From positions 112,670 to 161,641 of the forward strand of contig MNCI01001033.1 of the NCBI GenBank assembly GCA_015680685.1: a stretch of 48,972 nt of DNA. Direction: 5' to 3'. Source of the DNA: Gnetum montanum. Its lineage: Eukaryota > Streptophyta > Gnetopsida > Gnetales > Gnetaceae. The position numbers and the translations under genes were made by a program. This document shows, in pieces, positions 34,450-45,349 of this stretch (position 1 is the stretch's first letter; the number at the start of each line of letters is the position of its first letter). The notes below the pieces were generated by a model, which searched no databases, was not told where the DNA came from, and saw nothing but the letters and a program-made list of their open reading frames with translations.

Positions 34450-34899
34450 CCGCCCGCATAGTATACCGTGCCTTGTGGGTTCTAGAAGTAGGTCGAGACA
34501 TGGCGAGCCACGAACAGCGTGTTATATGCATGATAACAACTGAAATGAGCCATTTCCCAGATCCAGCATAAGCTCCTCAGGCCTCAGGCGTTGAGCGCTT
34601 GGTCCTCGGGACAACCCGTATCGATGGCCCCGTCTGTCAAGGAAGCCAGAATCCCCTCTGCAGACCCCGCCAACAGGTGCTCTAAAATGGCACCGGCAAC
34701 ATCGCCAGTCAGATTAGACCACACAATGACACTGAAGTTGCACAGTAAGAACTGCAGAAACTCCAGCGCTTCCCTCTGGAACCAGATGGCCTTCCCTTGC
34801 ACTCACGTGTGCGGAGGGGGGACATTGGGGACGATGGGGTTTACCCAACACAAAACCTCAATGATGTCTAACACAATCAGAATAGGCTTCAGCACGACA
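34450..34899 (-). pseudogene. Antisense gene exon 2: HAD/FCP1-like segment
   Basis: The exon starts KPILIVLDIIEVLCWV (34887-34840), in the place of the FCP1/NIF phosphatase motif hhhLDx(D/N)G(T/L)L. It is followed by FQREALEFLQFLLCNFSVIV and WSNLT (34785-34710), which matches the RP...FL......V.(V/I)WS(S/T) block of that family. About 60 residues later AYNTLFVARHVSTYF corresponds to the NTLL(I/V)DD block. In this copy the second acidic position of the first motif is not D or N (the residues are D-I-I-E), and the later DD is A-R. Family membership is by pattern only. Stops at 34805, 34586 and 34484 interrupt it. If real, it would be a phosphatase-fold, possibly a catalytically dead binding domain. 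Confidence 0.5.
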
Positions 34900-35678
34900 C
34901 TGTATAGAAAACACGCTACATAAATCAACGCCTAGACTTACCATTGCATCATTAATACAGAAACATTACACATCATGCTTAGCCATCTATGTGGGAATCA
35001 CCCAAACCCTTGCAACAGCGCAAGGTCCATCTCTGACAACGGCGATAAACGCAACCATGCCAAACCCTTGCTGTAACGCAAGGTCCATAGCCCAAAACCC
35101 TCATTTACACGAAGAACGCTGTATAGCACAAATGCTGAAATAGCATGAGCATGCAAAGAATGACCTACCGGTTCAAAGGTGTCGGGTCGCGCACTTCAAC
35201 CACGGCCTGTTGAACACGCGCCAGGTTCTCCTGTACCTCGTCGATTTTAGCCAATTTAGTGTTCTTCCTCTTCGTCTTAGGCGCCATTATCACAGCTTCA
35301 ACAGTTGCACAGCTTTACACCTTCAAATCTTCTGCTCTTCTTGCTCTTGCTAGATAATACCCGCAAATTTGAACTCACAATAGCCAACAGTCCGTCCTAA
35401 CCAAAAAACCACCTACTTGTATGCTAGAATCACCGACTTGATATCCGATTTTAGCGGGACCTTCCTGAAACAGAACCCGAAAATCAAGATATTAATGCGG
35501 TTGATATCGCATGCACCGCTGTCTGAAATGACGTTAAACTACTACATCTTATCGCCTCATAATCGGGTAGCATTGATTACAACTTCATTACAAAATTCAA
35601 AATTCTGTTAGCTTTCCACGTTTGCTAGCCATCATGTCATCTTCTTCCTAACCATTTACGCACTTTGCGGTTTTGCAG

Positions 35679-37571
35679 GACAAGCAACAAATGGATGCAA
35701 CATTATCAACACCTTTAACTCTGACTGGCCCATACAGAAAGGTAGTTAGGCAACTTGATCCCGCGTTTATAGATGTTAACCTCCCCTTAGAAGACGTAAC
35801 TATAGCTGCGTCGGAGATTTCCCCAGAATGGCCAAAATAGCTGACGCGCACGCTAGACCTGGAAGTTGGGGACATAACCGAAGACCCCCTTGATGAGGTC
35901 TCTATCGTTACACATAGGGGCAAAGCTAAAATGCTTAAAGTCAGTTCCTTGTTAGAATGAGAAATGCACGATGCCGTAACACAGGTCCTGCAAGACAACA
36001 TCACTGTCTTCGCATGGTCATACAAGGATATGCCTGGACTAGATCCCAGGCTAATCCAACATAACATCATCTTAGACCCACAGATCAAGGCAGTTAGGAA
36101 AAAAATACGCAAAATCAAGCCAGAGATCATGCTAGCCGTGCGTAACAAAATCACCAAACTATATCAAGCTGGTTTCATCCGCGCGGTCGATTACTCGGAC
36201 TGGGTATCTAACATTGTGGTCGTGCCGAAGAAGACCGGGAGTATATGCATTTGCATAGACTTCCAGGATTTGAACAAGGCCACAATCAAAGATAATTTCC
36301 CGCTCTCGAGTATCGATCAACTAGTCGATACAACAGCTGGGCATGCACTCCTATCCTTCATGGATGGCTTCTCTGGTTATAACCAGATTCGCATAAACTC
36401 AGAACATCAATTAACCACGACATTCATGACACCCTGGGGCACCTTCTGCTATACTATGATGCCTTTTGGCCTGAAGAACGCCAGAGCAACGTACCAACGG
36501 GCCATGGCATACATCTTCAGTGATTACCTCCTAGGAAGGCTGAATGATTACGTAGACGACATAGCTGTCAAGTCTTTAAAGTCTGAGGATCATTCAGGAG
36601 ATCTGAAGTTAGTCCTTAAAAGATGCTCCAAATACGAGCTCCGGCTTAACCCAAAGAAGTGCGTATTCGGAGTCAAAACCGGATGCATGCTGGGATTTGT
36701 GGTGTCGGAAACCAGCATACGAGTTGACCCGGATAAGGTCAAAGCCATTGTCGAGTTAACGCCTCCGACAGATCTCAAGCAATTACGCGGGTTACAGGGA
36801 CGCTTGCAGTTCATACGCCGATTCATCTCAAGACTAACCGACAAGCTACACCCTATGCAACATTTGCTAAAAAAGGGGGTTTATTTCGAATGGACGGAGG
36901 ATTGCCAACGTGTGTTTGATAGCATTAAACAGGAACTCCAACATTTACCTACGGTTTTCCCGCCACAAAGGGACTTGCCATTTTACATTTACCTCGCAAC
37001 TTCGAACGTAGCGTTAGCAGCATTGCTTTGCCAAAGGAGGAACGATGGGTCCGAAGTGCCTATCTACTACCTGAGCCATGCTTTATACGTGTATGAAACG
37101 AGGTATAACAAAGTAGAGTGTATGTGCCTAGCGTTAGTTTTTACGCTTAATAAATGTAGAAATTACCTTTTCCGTAGCCAGGTTAACATTATTTGCAAAA
37201 ATAACATCCTTAGGACCATCACAGATAATTTGTACGAAAGTAGTAGGATCGCTTGCTGGAAAGCTATCACTGCAGAATTTGATCTGCATTATGTTGGCCA
37301 ATCTTCTACGAAGGGCCAAGTGATAGCTGACCAGTTAGTAACATCACCGGTTAACAACCAAGCCACAATAGAGCCAGAGTTCCCTGACGAACATGTACAT
37401 AGTCTAAGCCCTTTCTCAACAGGCCTCGAAGCAATGTTGTACTTTGACGGCACTTCAACCGCTAGAGGTGGCAGTGCTACCACTATTATCACGCTATCGC
37501 CTGAGGATGTGCGTCTACACGCTTATCGTTTGACCTTCCCCTGTACGAACAATGTGGCAGAGTACGAGGGG
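35679..37571 (+). pseudogene. pol: E2 pol: RT, RNase H and start of second RNase H
   Basis: Reverse transcriptase makes the cDNA and RNase H removes template RNA. The exon opens in phase at GAC 35679 and has stops at 35838 and 35958. RT blocks: SNIVVVPKKTGSICICIDFQ, FMDGFSGYNQI, MMPFGLKNARATYQRAM and the catalytic DYVDD at 36546-36560. The first RNase H reads FYIYLATSNVALAALLCQ (about 36980-37035), where the usual catalytic D of (T/I)DAS is replaced by A-T-S, so this domain looks non-catalytic. A second RNase H begins with LYFDGTSTARGG (D at 37446-37448) and TNNVAEYEG (37543-37571) before the gap. Two RNase H domains are the mark of the Tat lineage. Confidence 0.9.
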
Positions 37572-37670
37572 NNNNNNNNNNNNNNNNNNNNNNNNNNNNN
37601 NNNNNNNNNNNNNNNNNNNNNNNNNNNNNNNNNNNNNNNNNNNNNNNNNNNNNNNNNNNNNNNNNNNNNN
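37572..37670. other. Assembly gap (N run) in pol
   Basis: 99 N. The frame is the same on both sides, but the space is too short for the rest of the second RNase H domain and its linker to integrase, so bases are likely missing. Confidence 0.85.
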
Positions 37671-38931
37671 CTCGAGGAAAGCACACCTGAATGGTACGAC
37701 AATATTAAAACTTATCTTCTACAGGGCAAACTACCATCTGCATTAACATGCGCACAGAAAGATGCGATCCGTAAGCGGGCTAGGCAATATGTCATCATCA
37801 GAGACAACACTCTCTATAGACGCTCCTTTGATGGTGTGTTGCTTACTTGCGTTGACAAAGACCAAGCGCAACACATAGTCAGCAAAGTTCACGAGGGACT
37901 GTGTGGCAGCCACGTAGCACCACGGGCTATGGTCCTAAAAATCTGTCGCTTAGGGTACTACTGGCCACGCATGGAAAAAGACTGCCTAACAAAGGTTAAA
38001 GCTTGTGACACGTGTCAGCGGCATGCAAACCTCATCCACGTGTCACCCACAGAATTGCATACAACGCAGATAACATGGCCATTTCAACGATGGGGACTGG
38101 ACATCATAGGACCCATCGTGCCAAAATCTTCTGCAGGGCATAGCTTCATTATTACCGCTACTAAGTATTTTACAAAGTGGGTGGAGGCTGTTCCCCTGCG
38201 GAAGATCACTTCTCAGCAGATTTGCCATTTTATCTTAGACAATATAGGAACCAGATTTGGTCTCCCGATGACTATTGTGATAGACAATGGGCCACAGTTT
38301 AGTAGCACAGAAACCAAATTCTTCTTTGATAACCTAGGCATTAGACAGTCTTTTTCCTCCCCCTATTACCCGCAAGTGAATGGTCAAGCTGAAGCAACGA
38401 ACAAAGTAATCATCAATCTACTCAAGAAAATGCTCGACAGCAACAAAAGGCGGTGGCATGAATAGATCCTCTATGTGCTATGGGCGTATCGTACTACGTG
38501 TAGGACAGCTACGGGTAGTACGCCCTATATCTTGGTTTACGGGTCTGAAGCAGTGCTGCCTCTCGAGTTGCAAATCCCTTCTCTGAGAATGGTCCTCTTC
38601 GCGGTTATAAATGAGGCTCAACACATCGAGTCTCGAATCGCAGATCTGGATTCAGTGGAGAGAAGCGGATACAGGCTCTTGACACGATTGAAAGATATCA
38701 AGACAAACATGACAGAAACATCGCCACAATCTTTAATAGCACCCAATCAAAGAAGGAGATCTTATTCTTAAGGCTGTGTGTGAACCAGTAGGCAAGTTCT
38801 CTGCAAACTGGGAAGGCCCTTTCTTGGTGATCGATGTGTACAGTAACGGAGCATTCAAGTTAGCAGACGTCAACGGCAACGAATTAGCAAACCCTGTAAA
38901 TCATGTGTACTTGAAGCGGTATTACATCTAG
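37671..38931 (+). pseudogene. pol: E2 pol: integrase
   Basis: Integrase inserts the cDNA. The zinc-binding HHCC region reads VHEGLCGSHV ... ACDTCQRHA (37888-38030). In the core, D is in GLDIIGP (GAC 38100), D in IDNGPQF (GAC 38283) and E in GQAEATNK (GAA 38391); the spacing D-35-E is exact. A TAG at 38463 and a frame change at about 38730-38760 follow. The C-terminal module then reads FSANWEGPFLVIDVYSNGAF (GPF motif) and ends YLKRYYI with TAG at 38929-38931. Apart from these breaks the catalytic residues are intact. Confidence 0.88.
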
Positions 38932-38935
38932 CAGC

Positions 38936-39415
38936 ATCTACGGTGTCGATAGCAGGTATGACACCACTCATCCGCTATGACGTAAAACTGGCACTGATCA
39001 TCCGCTACGACGTAAAACTGGCATGCCTTACACGTGTCCGCCACGACGCAAAACTAGCAAGTGGTAACCGTCCGCTACGACAAAAAACTGGCAATGTTGT
39101 ACAGGTCCGCCAAGATGAAAAACTGGCATCTTTTGCACGCGTCCGCCAAGACACTAAACTGGCACGGGTAAGTAGCCGTCTGCTGGGACATAAAACTAGC
39201 ACAGCTTTATCCTTGGGTCATGACACGAAACTGGCATCCACAACACGGTCTGCCGAGACCATAAATCAGACATATCACCGTCCGTAACGACATAAAACTA
39301 GCACTTCTCAGTCTGCCCGGACTTTAAACTGGGACCATGGTCTGCTAAGACTTAAAAGTAGTAACGACAGTCTACCAGGACTTAAAACTAGGACTTATAG
39401 ACTGCTGCCATGTAA
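38936..39415 (+). repeat. E2 3' tandem repeat zone
   Basis: About thirteen copies of a 30-37 base unit, each with a core like GTCCGCCA-GACG-TAAAACTGGCA. The early copies are most alike (38950-39160); later ones drift (CTAAGACTTAAAAGTAG, CAGGACTTAAAACTAG). The ORF across 38943-39287 is a by-product of the repeat. The E1 array is related. Confidence 0.85.
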
Positions 39416-40491
39416 ATCAAGCGAGCGTGATCATCTCTGTATAGCTACACAGCCAACGGGGTGGGATTCTGAGACAGTCCTAGCGTCGCCACCCCACTGG
39501 CATCCTACTGATTCCTCGAATAAGCTAAGAGGCATCTTACTGATCCCTCAGAGATGCCGCTGCCATGCCCGTCGTAGTGGTAGTACCTCTGAGAGTTTAG
39601 TCTCGCCAGTCGGAGGCCCGACGAAATCCTCATCGACAACGGCCTCGGGAACCTCCGCCAATCATCGCTATCGGACACTGGCTTCGTAAATTCATCTGGC
39701 CGGTTCCTCATACAACCAGTTAGGTGCACTGTGTCTGATGCCTTTTGGCAAAGATATGCTGGGCCAATCATTAGGATTGGCGGCTCCGCCCGCATGCTTT
39801 GGCTCCTTCTTTACAACCCAATCGCTCTATCTCACATCAAACGGTGTTTGTTTCAAGAACCTCGCCTCTTGTTCGCATGAGCAATGGTGTCCTCTATTTT
39901 CTTTTGTGGTTGTAGGTTACTTGCCTTGGAGAATGTCGTCCAAAGGTGCGTCCAAGCGGTGAAGTACAATAGCATGTTGAAATGGCTGCTTGGGTTTGCC
40001 CGACCATTTAGATCTGCATACCTCTACCTCTCACAAATCCTACCCTTAGCTCTTGTTTCCCTTCATCCCACCACCCGCTTCCCACACGCAAAAGCTACAT
40101 ACGCAAGTATTTATTTTCCACACTCACGCTAGCAGAGACATCGCAGAAAGTGATGTGCAATGCTCCTTCTGCAAGCATTCCTGCTACAATCTGTAACAGA
40201 GAAATCTCAAATTGATGCGCTATGCTTGTCTGAAAGCATTCCTGTTGATATAAATGAGTGTACATTTCTGTGCGTACGAGCGTATTTCATGCCCCTACCA
40301 TCATAACTCATTTGGCACCTTCCCCGAACCTATTTCCAGCTATATCCCTCTATCTCTTGTACCTTCCGACTTTGCTCTTCCATGTTGACAGGGCAACACC
40401 TAGGTCGCCATGGATAGACGTTGTTCTTGCTTCTGCCAATTTGGTGTTTCGCATTCTTTGTTGACATCTTTCGGGCAAGCCCTCTAACCAT
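39416..40491 (+). other. E2 3' untranslated stretch
   Basis: No coding sequence is recognised. A hairpin is visible near 39529-39555 (GAGGCATC ... GAGATGCC). The rest is unstructured to the eye. Confidence 0.6.
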
Positions 40492-40508
40492 CAACAAAGA
40501 GGGGCCAT
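40492..40508 (+). other. E2 polypurine tract
   Basis: CAACAAAGAGGGGCCAT, immediately before the LTR start TGAAACA; matches E1. Confidence 0.88.
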
Positions 40509-41979
40509 TGAAACACTGTGAAAATTACGAGTCGGCCTCAGGCAAAGATTCCCAATTCAAGTGAGAGCACATATCAGCTTTGTTCAAAGACAATTTTACG
40601 CTCTATTACGCACGGCAGCGTAATGAGCGTAATAAGCTCCAAAATAGTCGAAGGTAGAGTCTAGAGGAGCACAACAGTTTGACACTTTTTCTCATGGTGC
40701 ATGAATAACTTGTCTTTACGCTCGTTACGCGGTGGTGCGTATCATTGTGTATTTCATCACTAAGGCTAGATATTATTTACGCTTCGTTATGCGCGGCTAC
40801 GTAGTGAGCGTAAATTAGACATTGTTTACGCTTCGTTACGTGCAGCTGCGTAGTGAGCGTAAGAAAATTTTGAGCTGATTTTTTTTATACCGGATTACAC
40901 TCATACAGGCAACACAACGCGAATGAGTGTAATATAGCCTGAAAGCAATTGAAACATGCTCAACATGTACTTGCTCTTCACATGCACAACACGCAAATGA
41001 GCGTATTGTGCGTAGTCACAGTCTAACTTAAAATGGTCATGTCAACGGAACCCGAAATATTCGGGACCCACATCATCAGGGTTGCGCCTTTTCCATGGAG
41101 CATTGTAGCCTATAAATACCTTAGTTGAAAAAGATACAAAGGTTGGCAAATCAAAGAAGCAGAGGCATTTTTCTGAGCACCAGAGCATTTATCACTTTTG
41201 TTGGCAAAATCAAAGGGCAAGAGCATGTTCTGAGCAGGGAAGCACTTATCACCTTGAGCAGAGAAAGAAAGAGCAACCTTTTGGCAACTGTCAACAACAC
41301 CATCCTTTAGCAAGAATAGAGCACAGTGCGCTTGAGCCTTAGCAACAAGAGAGATCATTCCTTTGGGGAAGATACAACTTTCTCCATTAGCGATCGCTGC
41401 CCTGAGCAGAACCTACTCGAAGCAAAGAAGCAGAACAAGGATTGTGAGATCGTCTCACCCAGTTTGTAGGCTCTACCGGTCAGAAACAGTTGATCGGCAA
41501 ATGTCAGAGCTTGACCTTCCTTGCATCCCAGCTTTGGCCTACGAGGTAGATCGAACTTCTATCTGGACAGTTTCCTTGTTGTTTTATGCTCATTTTGCAT
41601 CAAGTTATTGGGGGTCTCTCCCATTGTAACGTGACATACAAATCATACATTCTTTCAAAAATCGAAACATAGATCTTTGAAAATCATGTGTTGTTTCTCC
41701 TGATTAGCATCTCTTCGGTGTGTTTGACATTATCATCATAGCGATCCATCCACGTCGTTTTCCTCCCATTTCACGATCCCTCGAATCAAATCGAAACACG
41801 CAAAGATTCGTAATCTTTATCGTTTTATTGACCCGTAAGTCCGTGTCTGATCGACAAGACCGTTCAGGGCACCGCGGATTCGCTTTTTCCAGCATAGCCC
41901 TCACGCGGATCCGTGGTTAAAACTGTATACACGGAACCTCGTTCGATATTTCCAGCTGCCGACGTTTTCCGTCGTTACA
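40509..41979 (+). repeat. E2 3' LTR
   Basis: Starts TGAAACACTG and ends CGTTACA; ungapped length 1471. It contains TATAAATA at 41111-41118 and the palindrome cluster (about 40600-40865). Differences from the 5' LTR are mostly transitions. Confidence 0.92.
41111..41118 (+). promoter_or_regulatory. TATA box, E2 3' LTR
   Basis: TATAAATA, matching 25763-25770 in the 5' LTR. A start here would read into H2 and H3 DNA. Confidence 0.55.
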
Positions 41980-41984
41980 AGAAG
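41980..41984. other. E2 target-site duplication, right copy
   Basis: AGAAG; partner GGAAG at 25156-25160. Confidence 0.6.
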
Positions 41985-42426
41985 TGAAGTATCTTCTTTC
42001 CACATTCATTTTCTTTAAACCACTTCTCCATCTCTAGATAGATCAGCTATGGATGGTTGACGGTGAATGTCCCACACATGCTTAGGTAGAAAAGGTTGTG
42101 ATTTTGCTTGGCCTTACCATCGGATTGAGGTGAAAGGTCCCAATCTTGTAGTGGATCCTCTCTATTGGTGTGAGCAAATCAAACTCCTTGTAGTCAACAT
42201 CATAGCACAATTGAATCCATTCTTTCTTTATTCTAGGATCCACCTGCATCAGGATCTTAGCAAGACTTAACCTATTTTAGGAAACCCAAGCACTATAGCA
42301 ATGGCTTGTGCTGAGTAGGACACCGTTGATCTAGGCTACCTATTATTCTAGAATAGAAATGTCTCTCCCATGTACCACTTCCCAATGGAAGTAATGATTG
42401 GTGACATTGGAGAGTCCTTTATCTGG
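41980..42426 (-). pseudogene. H2 extra ORF, N-terminal domain piece
   Basis: The minus strand reads RIKKEWIQLCYDVDYKEFDL followed by LTPIERIHYKIGTFHLNPM (about 42240-42120), which aligns with H1 (KDKDYNELMVEEKIYFKIGT). It continues across E2 into 25160. It is cut off upstream by the H3 LTR at 42427. Confidence 0.6.
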
Positions 42427-43257
42427 TGATGAGTGGCAAGGTACCCCTACACCCAACCATATGAATCATAGGCGTTCACATGCAATCGAGTTGAATTTCA
42501 CAGACTATAATTACTAAGTACACTAAAGCTAAATAATGTGTGTGTGTTGTCCATTTGTTTTCTTCCTAGTCCCATTTGTAGAGTACAATTGTATGGTTAA
42601 GTGTGACTGAGGTATAAGATTTTTATTATTTTGTGTTTTTATCAAATTATTCACCTAGAACAAGAATGAAAGTAAGATTGATTAAATGTTAAGTAAACTA
42701 TGGTCTAATCTAGCCTAACACAAGTTTCCATTCCCACTTCTCGAACATCCTAAACCTTGTGCAAACATTGCTAGGCTATTAAATTCTAGTTGTTTCTGAG
42801 CTACCAAGTGTCACACATATGTTTGAAGGGGATGTGCTTGTGCATCTTAATAAGTTGCTTGATTAATCAAAATTAATTATTGCATAAATAATATTTACAT
42901 AAATTTCATAAACTATAAATGCATAAGAAAGAAAGTCTCAAGTGCTACAAGGAATGACTCAAAGAGTTTATCTTTATTTCCAACACAATGGTGTGTTTAG
43001 GTACATCAATGCTTGAATAAAGATCTTTTTACACTTAGACCTCCTACTATGGGCACTTGGAAAATATTCTAACTTTCAAATGGACAAACTTGACTACCAA
43101 AAACTTACTCCCAATTGTGCACCTAGGCACTATATTTATAGAAATAGGAGTAACCCTATGCTATCGAATGTATGATATCACATCTTGGACCACAATATCG
43201 CATACCTGATATTGTGGCCACCTCGATATCAATGCATATGAAAAACACTATTTATCA
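42427..43257 (-). repeat. H3 3' LTR
   Basis: Starts TGATGAGTGGCAAGG and ends TTATCA on the plus strand; minus-strand TATAAATA at 43140-43133. The purine tract lies to its right, so it belongs to the element extending right, not to H2. Confidence 0.78.
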
Positions 43258-43272
43258 TACCCCCATGACTAA
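43258..43272 (-). other. H3 polypurine tract
   Basis: Minus strand AGTCATGGGGGTA next to the LTR. Confidence 0.65.
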
Positions 43273-45349
43273 ATGAAAACTCATCCTCGAGTATAGAAGA
43301 AGAGGAAAAATTCCTTTACAAAATATATTAGGGTGTGTGGACTTCTTTAACAGACATACAGAGTGACACAGAGAAAATAGACAAATACGGAACTACCTGA
43401 GCATACAATATTATAGTTGTGTACAAAATTAGGTGTTCATGAGAATAGAAAAGAACACCAATGGATCTAAAGGACATCCAACCCCTCTTGGAAATAGAAG
43501 AATGAGGGAGAGGTAGAAGAGATTTAGAAGTCATGAATAATCTCCCGCAAGTAATATGGTTGCATCCTCCTTGGTGAAGACAGTCTTGCTTCCAATTCAT
43601 GCTTCCCACTATAGTCACAACAAAACCAAGGATTAATATATAGTGTAATAGATAACAGCTGAATACCTTGTCTCATCAATGAGTTTATTTAGCTGAGTTG
43701 TGATCGTGATAAATTAGTTTCTTGATATTGTTAGTGGAAAGACTGAAAAATGGGTTAAGTAAGAGAAGTGATCGATAAAATTTAGAAAAAATCTTAACAC
43801 AAGAAATACTTGGAAAGAGGGTATTCACAACAATAAAAAGGAGTTCATTACAAATAGTTGTGAAGGTGTGTACAATTGGATGACATGGATGGGGTAAATA
43901 AAAAGCATTTAATTGTAACAATGTCTAAGGGTAAAGAACTTAACTTAACCAAACCAAAATATATGCAAGTGGGTCCTTCCCAAAGCAGGCATAGGTCTTT
44001 TATGCCTTTGCATAACTTCAAACTAAGGAGTCTGTGGGCACCATGGATGATTAATGGTTATGGAAAGTTAAGTGCAAAAATCCAAAAGTAACTAACTAAA
44101 AAACTCAACACATCAAACCAAAACATTGAATCAAAACATGAAACCAGTAGTGAGGTGAGGCATGAAAAGCATAGATGGATGATAGAGAGATTGGAATGGA
44201 GTTTCTAATTATGGTCACATGCAATTGCTTGTAAAGTTTGTGATTAAATGACTTGGTAGGATCCATCCTTAGTCTAGACCAAAATCAACCACTTTCAATG
44301 ACTTCACATCAACATTCTAAGGCTAGTCCATCCCCTAAGACACAAAAATGCTTCCACAAAACAACCACCATTCCAAATTGGAGTGAAGATTGGAAGTGAG
44401 AAAGAGCCTTAGTTAGAAGATACAAGACAAGTCTCATAACTAGTGCTTGTAGCCCTTTTATTTGGTCTAAGGGGTGTGTTTTGAATTTCCATGTTTTTTC
44501 TTGAATGGGAATCACATCATGTAAAGACACATGCATTTTTTGCATTTATTTTTTCCAAGGGATGTGCTTTGAATCCTCGTCATTTTTTTTGTATGATGAG
44601 GACCACACCATGCAAGGACTTATTTGACTTCCTATTATGAAATGACACGGAATAGTGAGAAGCTTATGAGAACACTCATGCACATAGGAAAATAGAGAAA
44701 AAAATGAGGAATACTACATTTCTTTGAAACCAAACCCTGTCCAAACCTTTGATTCCTTCCCAAATTTGGAAACTATACAAGTCACCAATTTATTAAAGTT
44801 GCATTAATGAAGAAGAGACTGCACACTTCCAAAACAAGGAAAATCATAGAGTATGTGGATGGGTGGATGATGTGGACTTATTTCCTATTACATGAAAAGA
44901 AACCATGTCCTAGTCATTAGTAACGACATTCAAAGTAAAAAGCGAGACATCAACAATGAAATTACAAATGAAACATACCACCATCGAGTAGTGCATTACC
45001 ATTGTACCTGCCACATTATTAGTAGAAAAAGTAGAGAAACAAATGAAACACAAGAAAACATAACCATAAAAGAAAGTAAAAGAGTAGACAATAGATATTG
45101 AATATATTAACAATGGTGTAAAACAAAAACTAAGAGAAGATCAATAACCTTAAAAATACAAATATGTAAAACAAAGAAGATGAAAACAAAAAGTTATAAA
45201 ATCAAAAATGTGTAAAACAAAAAATAAAAAAAAATCAAAAGACTAAGGAGCCACAAGAGGTGTTAGTATGGGTGGCCATCTCCCCCATGACTAAGTTGGA
45301 ATGGAGAGATTCGAAAGATTGACCATGGTTGTTGATCTGGCAAGGTGTT
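43273..45349. other. H3 untranslated region between integrase and 3' LTR
   Basis: No conserved protein on either strand; the ORFs here are short. A-rich low-complexity sequence occupies about 45110-45240, directly after the end of pol on the minus strand. A similar A-rich block follows the protease in H1 (15140-15370). Confidence 0.55.

Larger units (their letters stand above)
31152..35287 (-). pseudogene. Antisense multi-exon gene inside the E2 intron
   Basis: Read on the minus strand, eight exons are traced: 35287-35169, 34899-34450, 34309-34056, 33958-32918, 32836-32564, 32492-32364, 32282-31472 and 31391-31152. The seven introns (269, 140, 97, 81, 71, 81 and 80 bases) all start GT and end AG, and all join in phase. 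The ATG is at 35287-35285 and the TAA at 31154-31152. The product would be about 1105 residues: a basic N-terminus (MAPKTKRKNTKLAKIDEV), a HAD/FCP1-like segment, a transposon-associated domain, a low-complexity A/E/P/T segment, a coiled coil and an acidic tail. Defects: stops in exons 2, 4, 7 and 8 and one frame change near 32190-32130. Function unknown; extra antisense ORFs are known in some Tat elements, though the ones I recall lie between pol and the 3' LTR. Confidence 0.75.
30543..35678 (+). other. E2 intron between protease and RT (Ogre-type)
   Basis: The donor is GTAAGT at 30543-30548 and the acceptor TTTTGCAG ends at 35678. Both exons are in phase 0: the protease frame ends on a complete codon at 30542 and the next frame starts at 35679 with GAC. 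The codon series downstream is open (apart from stops at 35838 and 35958) into the RT domain. Length is 5136 bases. A protease-RT intron is established for Ogre elements; this one is unusual in carrying a gene on the opposite strand. Splicing itself is inferred from sequence. Confidence 0.72.
25161..41979 (+). mobile_element. E2: Tat/Ogre-like LTR retrotransposon with an antisense gene in its intron
   Basis: A full-length plus-strand element of about 16.8 kb: LTRs 25161-26493 and 40509-41979, primer site 26500-26518, gag-pro exon 26738-30542, intron 30543-35678, pol exon 35679-38931, tandem repeats 38936-39415 and a purine tract at 40492-40504. The Tat/Ogre assignment rests on three things: a second RNase H domain between the first RNase H and integrase, an in-phase intron between protease and RT, and tandem repeats before the 3' LTR. 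On the opposite strand the intron holds a multi-exon gene. LTRs differ at about 25 of the first 290 bases by hand count, so the copy is old. The pol frame still reads for more than 800 codons. Confidence 0.9.
21971..42426 (-). mobile_element. H2: Athila-like element fragment, interrupted by E2
   Basis: On the minus strand, H2 has an extra ORF (42426-41980 continuing 25160-23122), a short non-coding stretch, a purine tract and a 3' LTR (22888-21971). Everything upstream of the ORF's N-terminal domain is cut off at 42426 by the H3 LTR, so gag and protease are absent here. E2 split the ORF. Confidence 0.7.

Noticed and set aside
35648-36157. Minus-strand ORF of 169 codons near the start of pol
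   Set aside because: It overlaps the sense RT frame, has no motif, and lies upstream of the antisense gene's ATG without phase or splice support.
38943-39287. ORF of 114 codons
   Set aside because: It lies entirely in the tandem array and its repeated residues come from the repeat unit.
42427-43257. This LTR as the 5' LTR of H2
   Set aside because: The purine tract is on its right side and H2 coding sequence runs up to its left edge without a primer-binding site, so it is the 3' LTR of H3.
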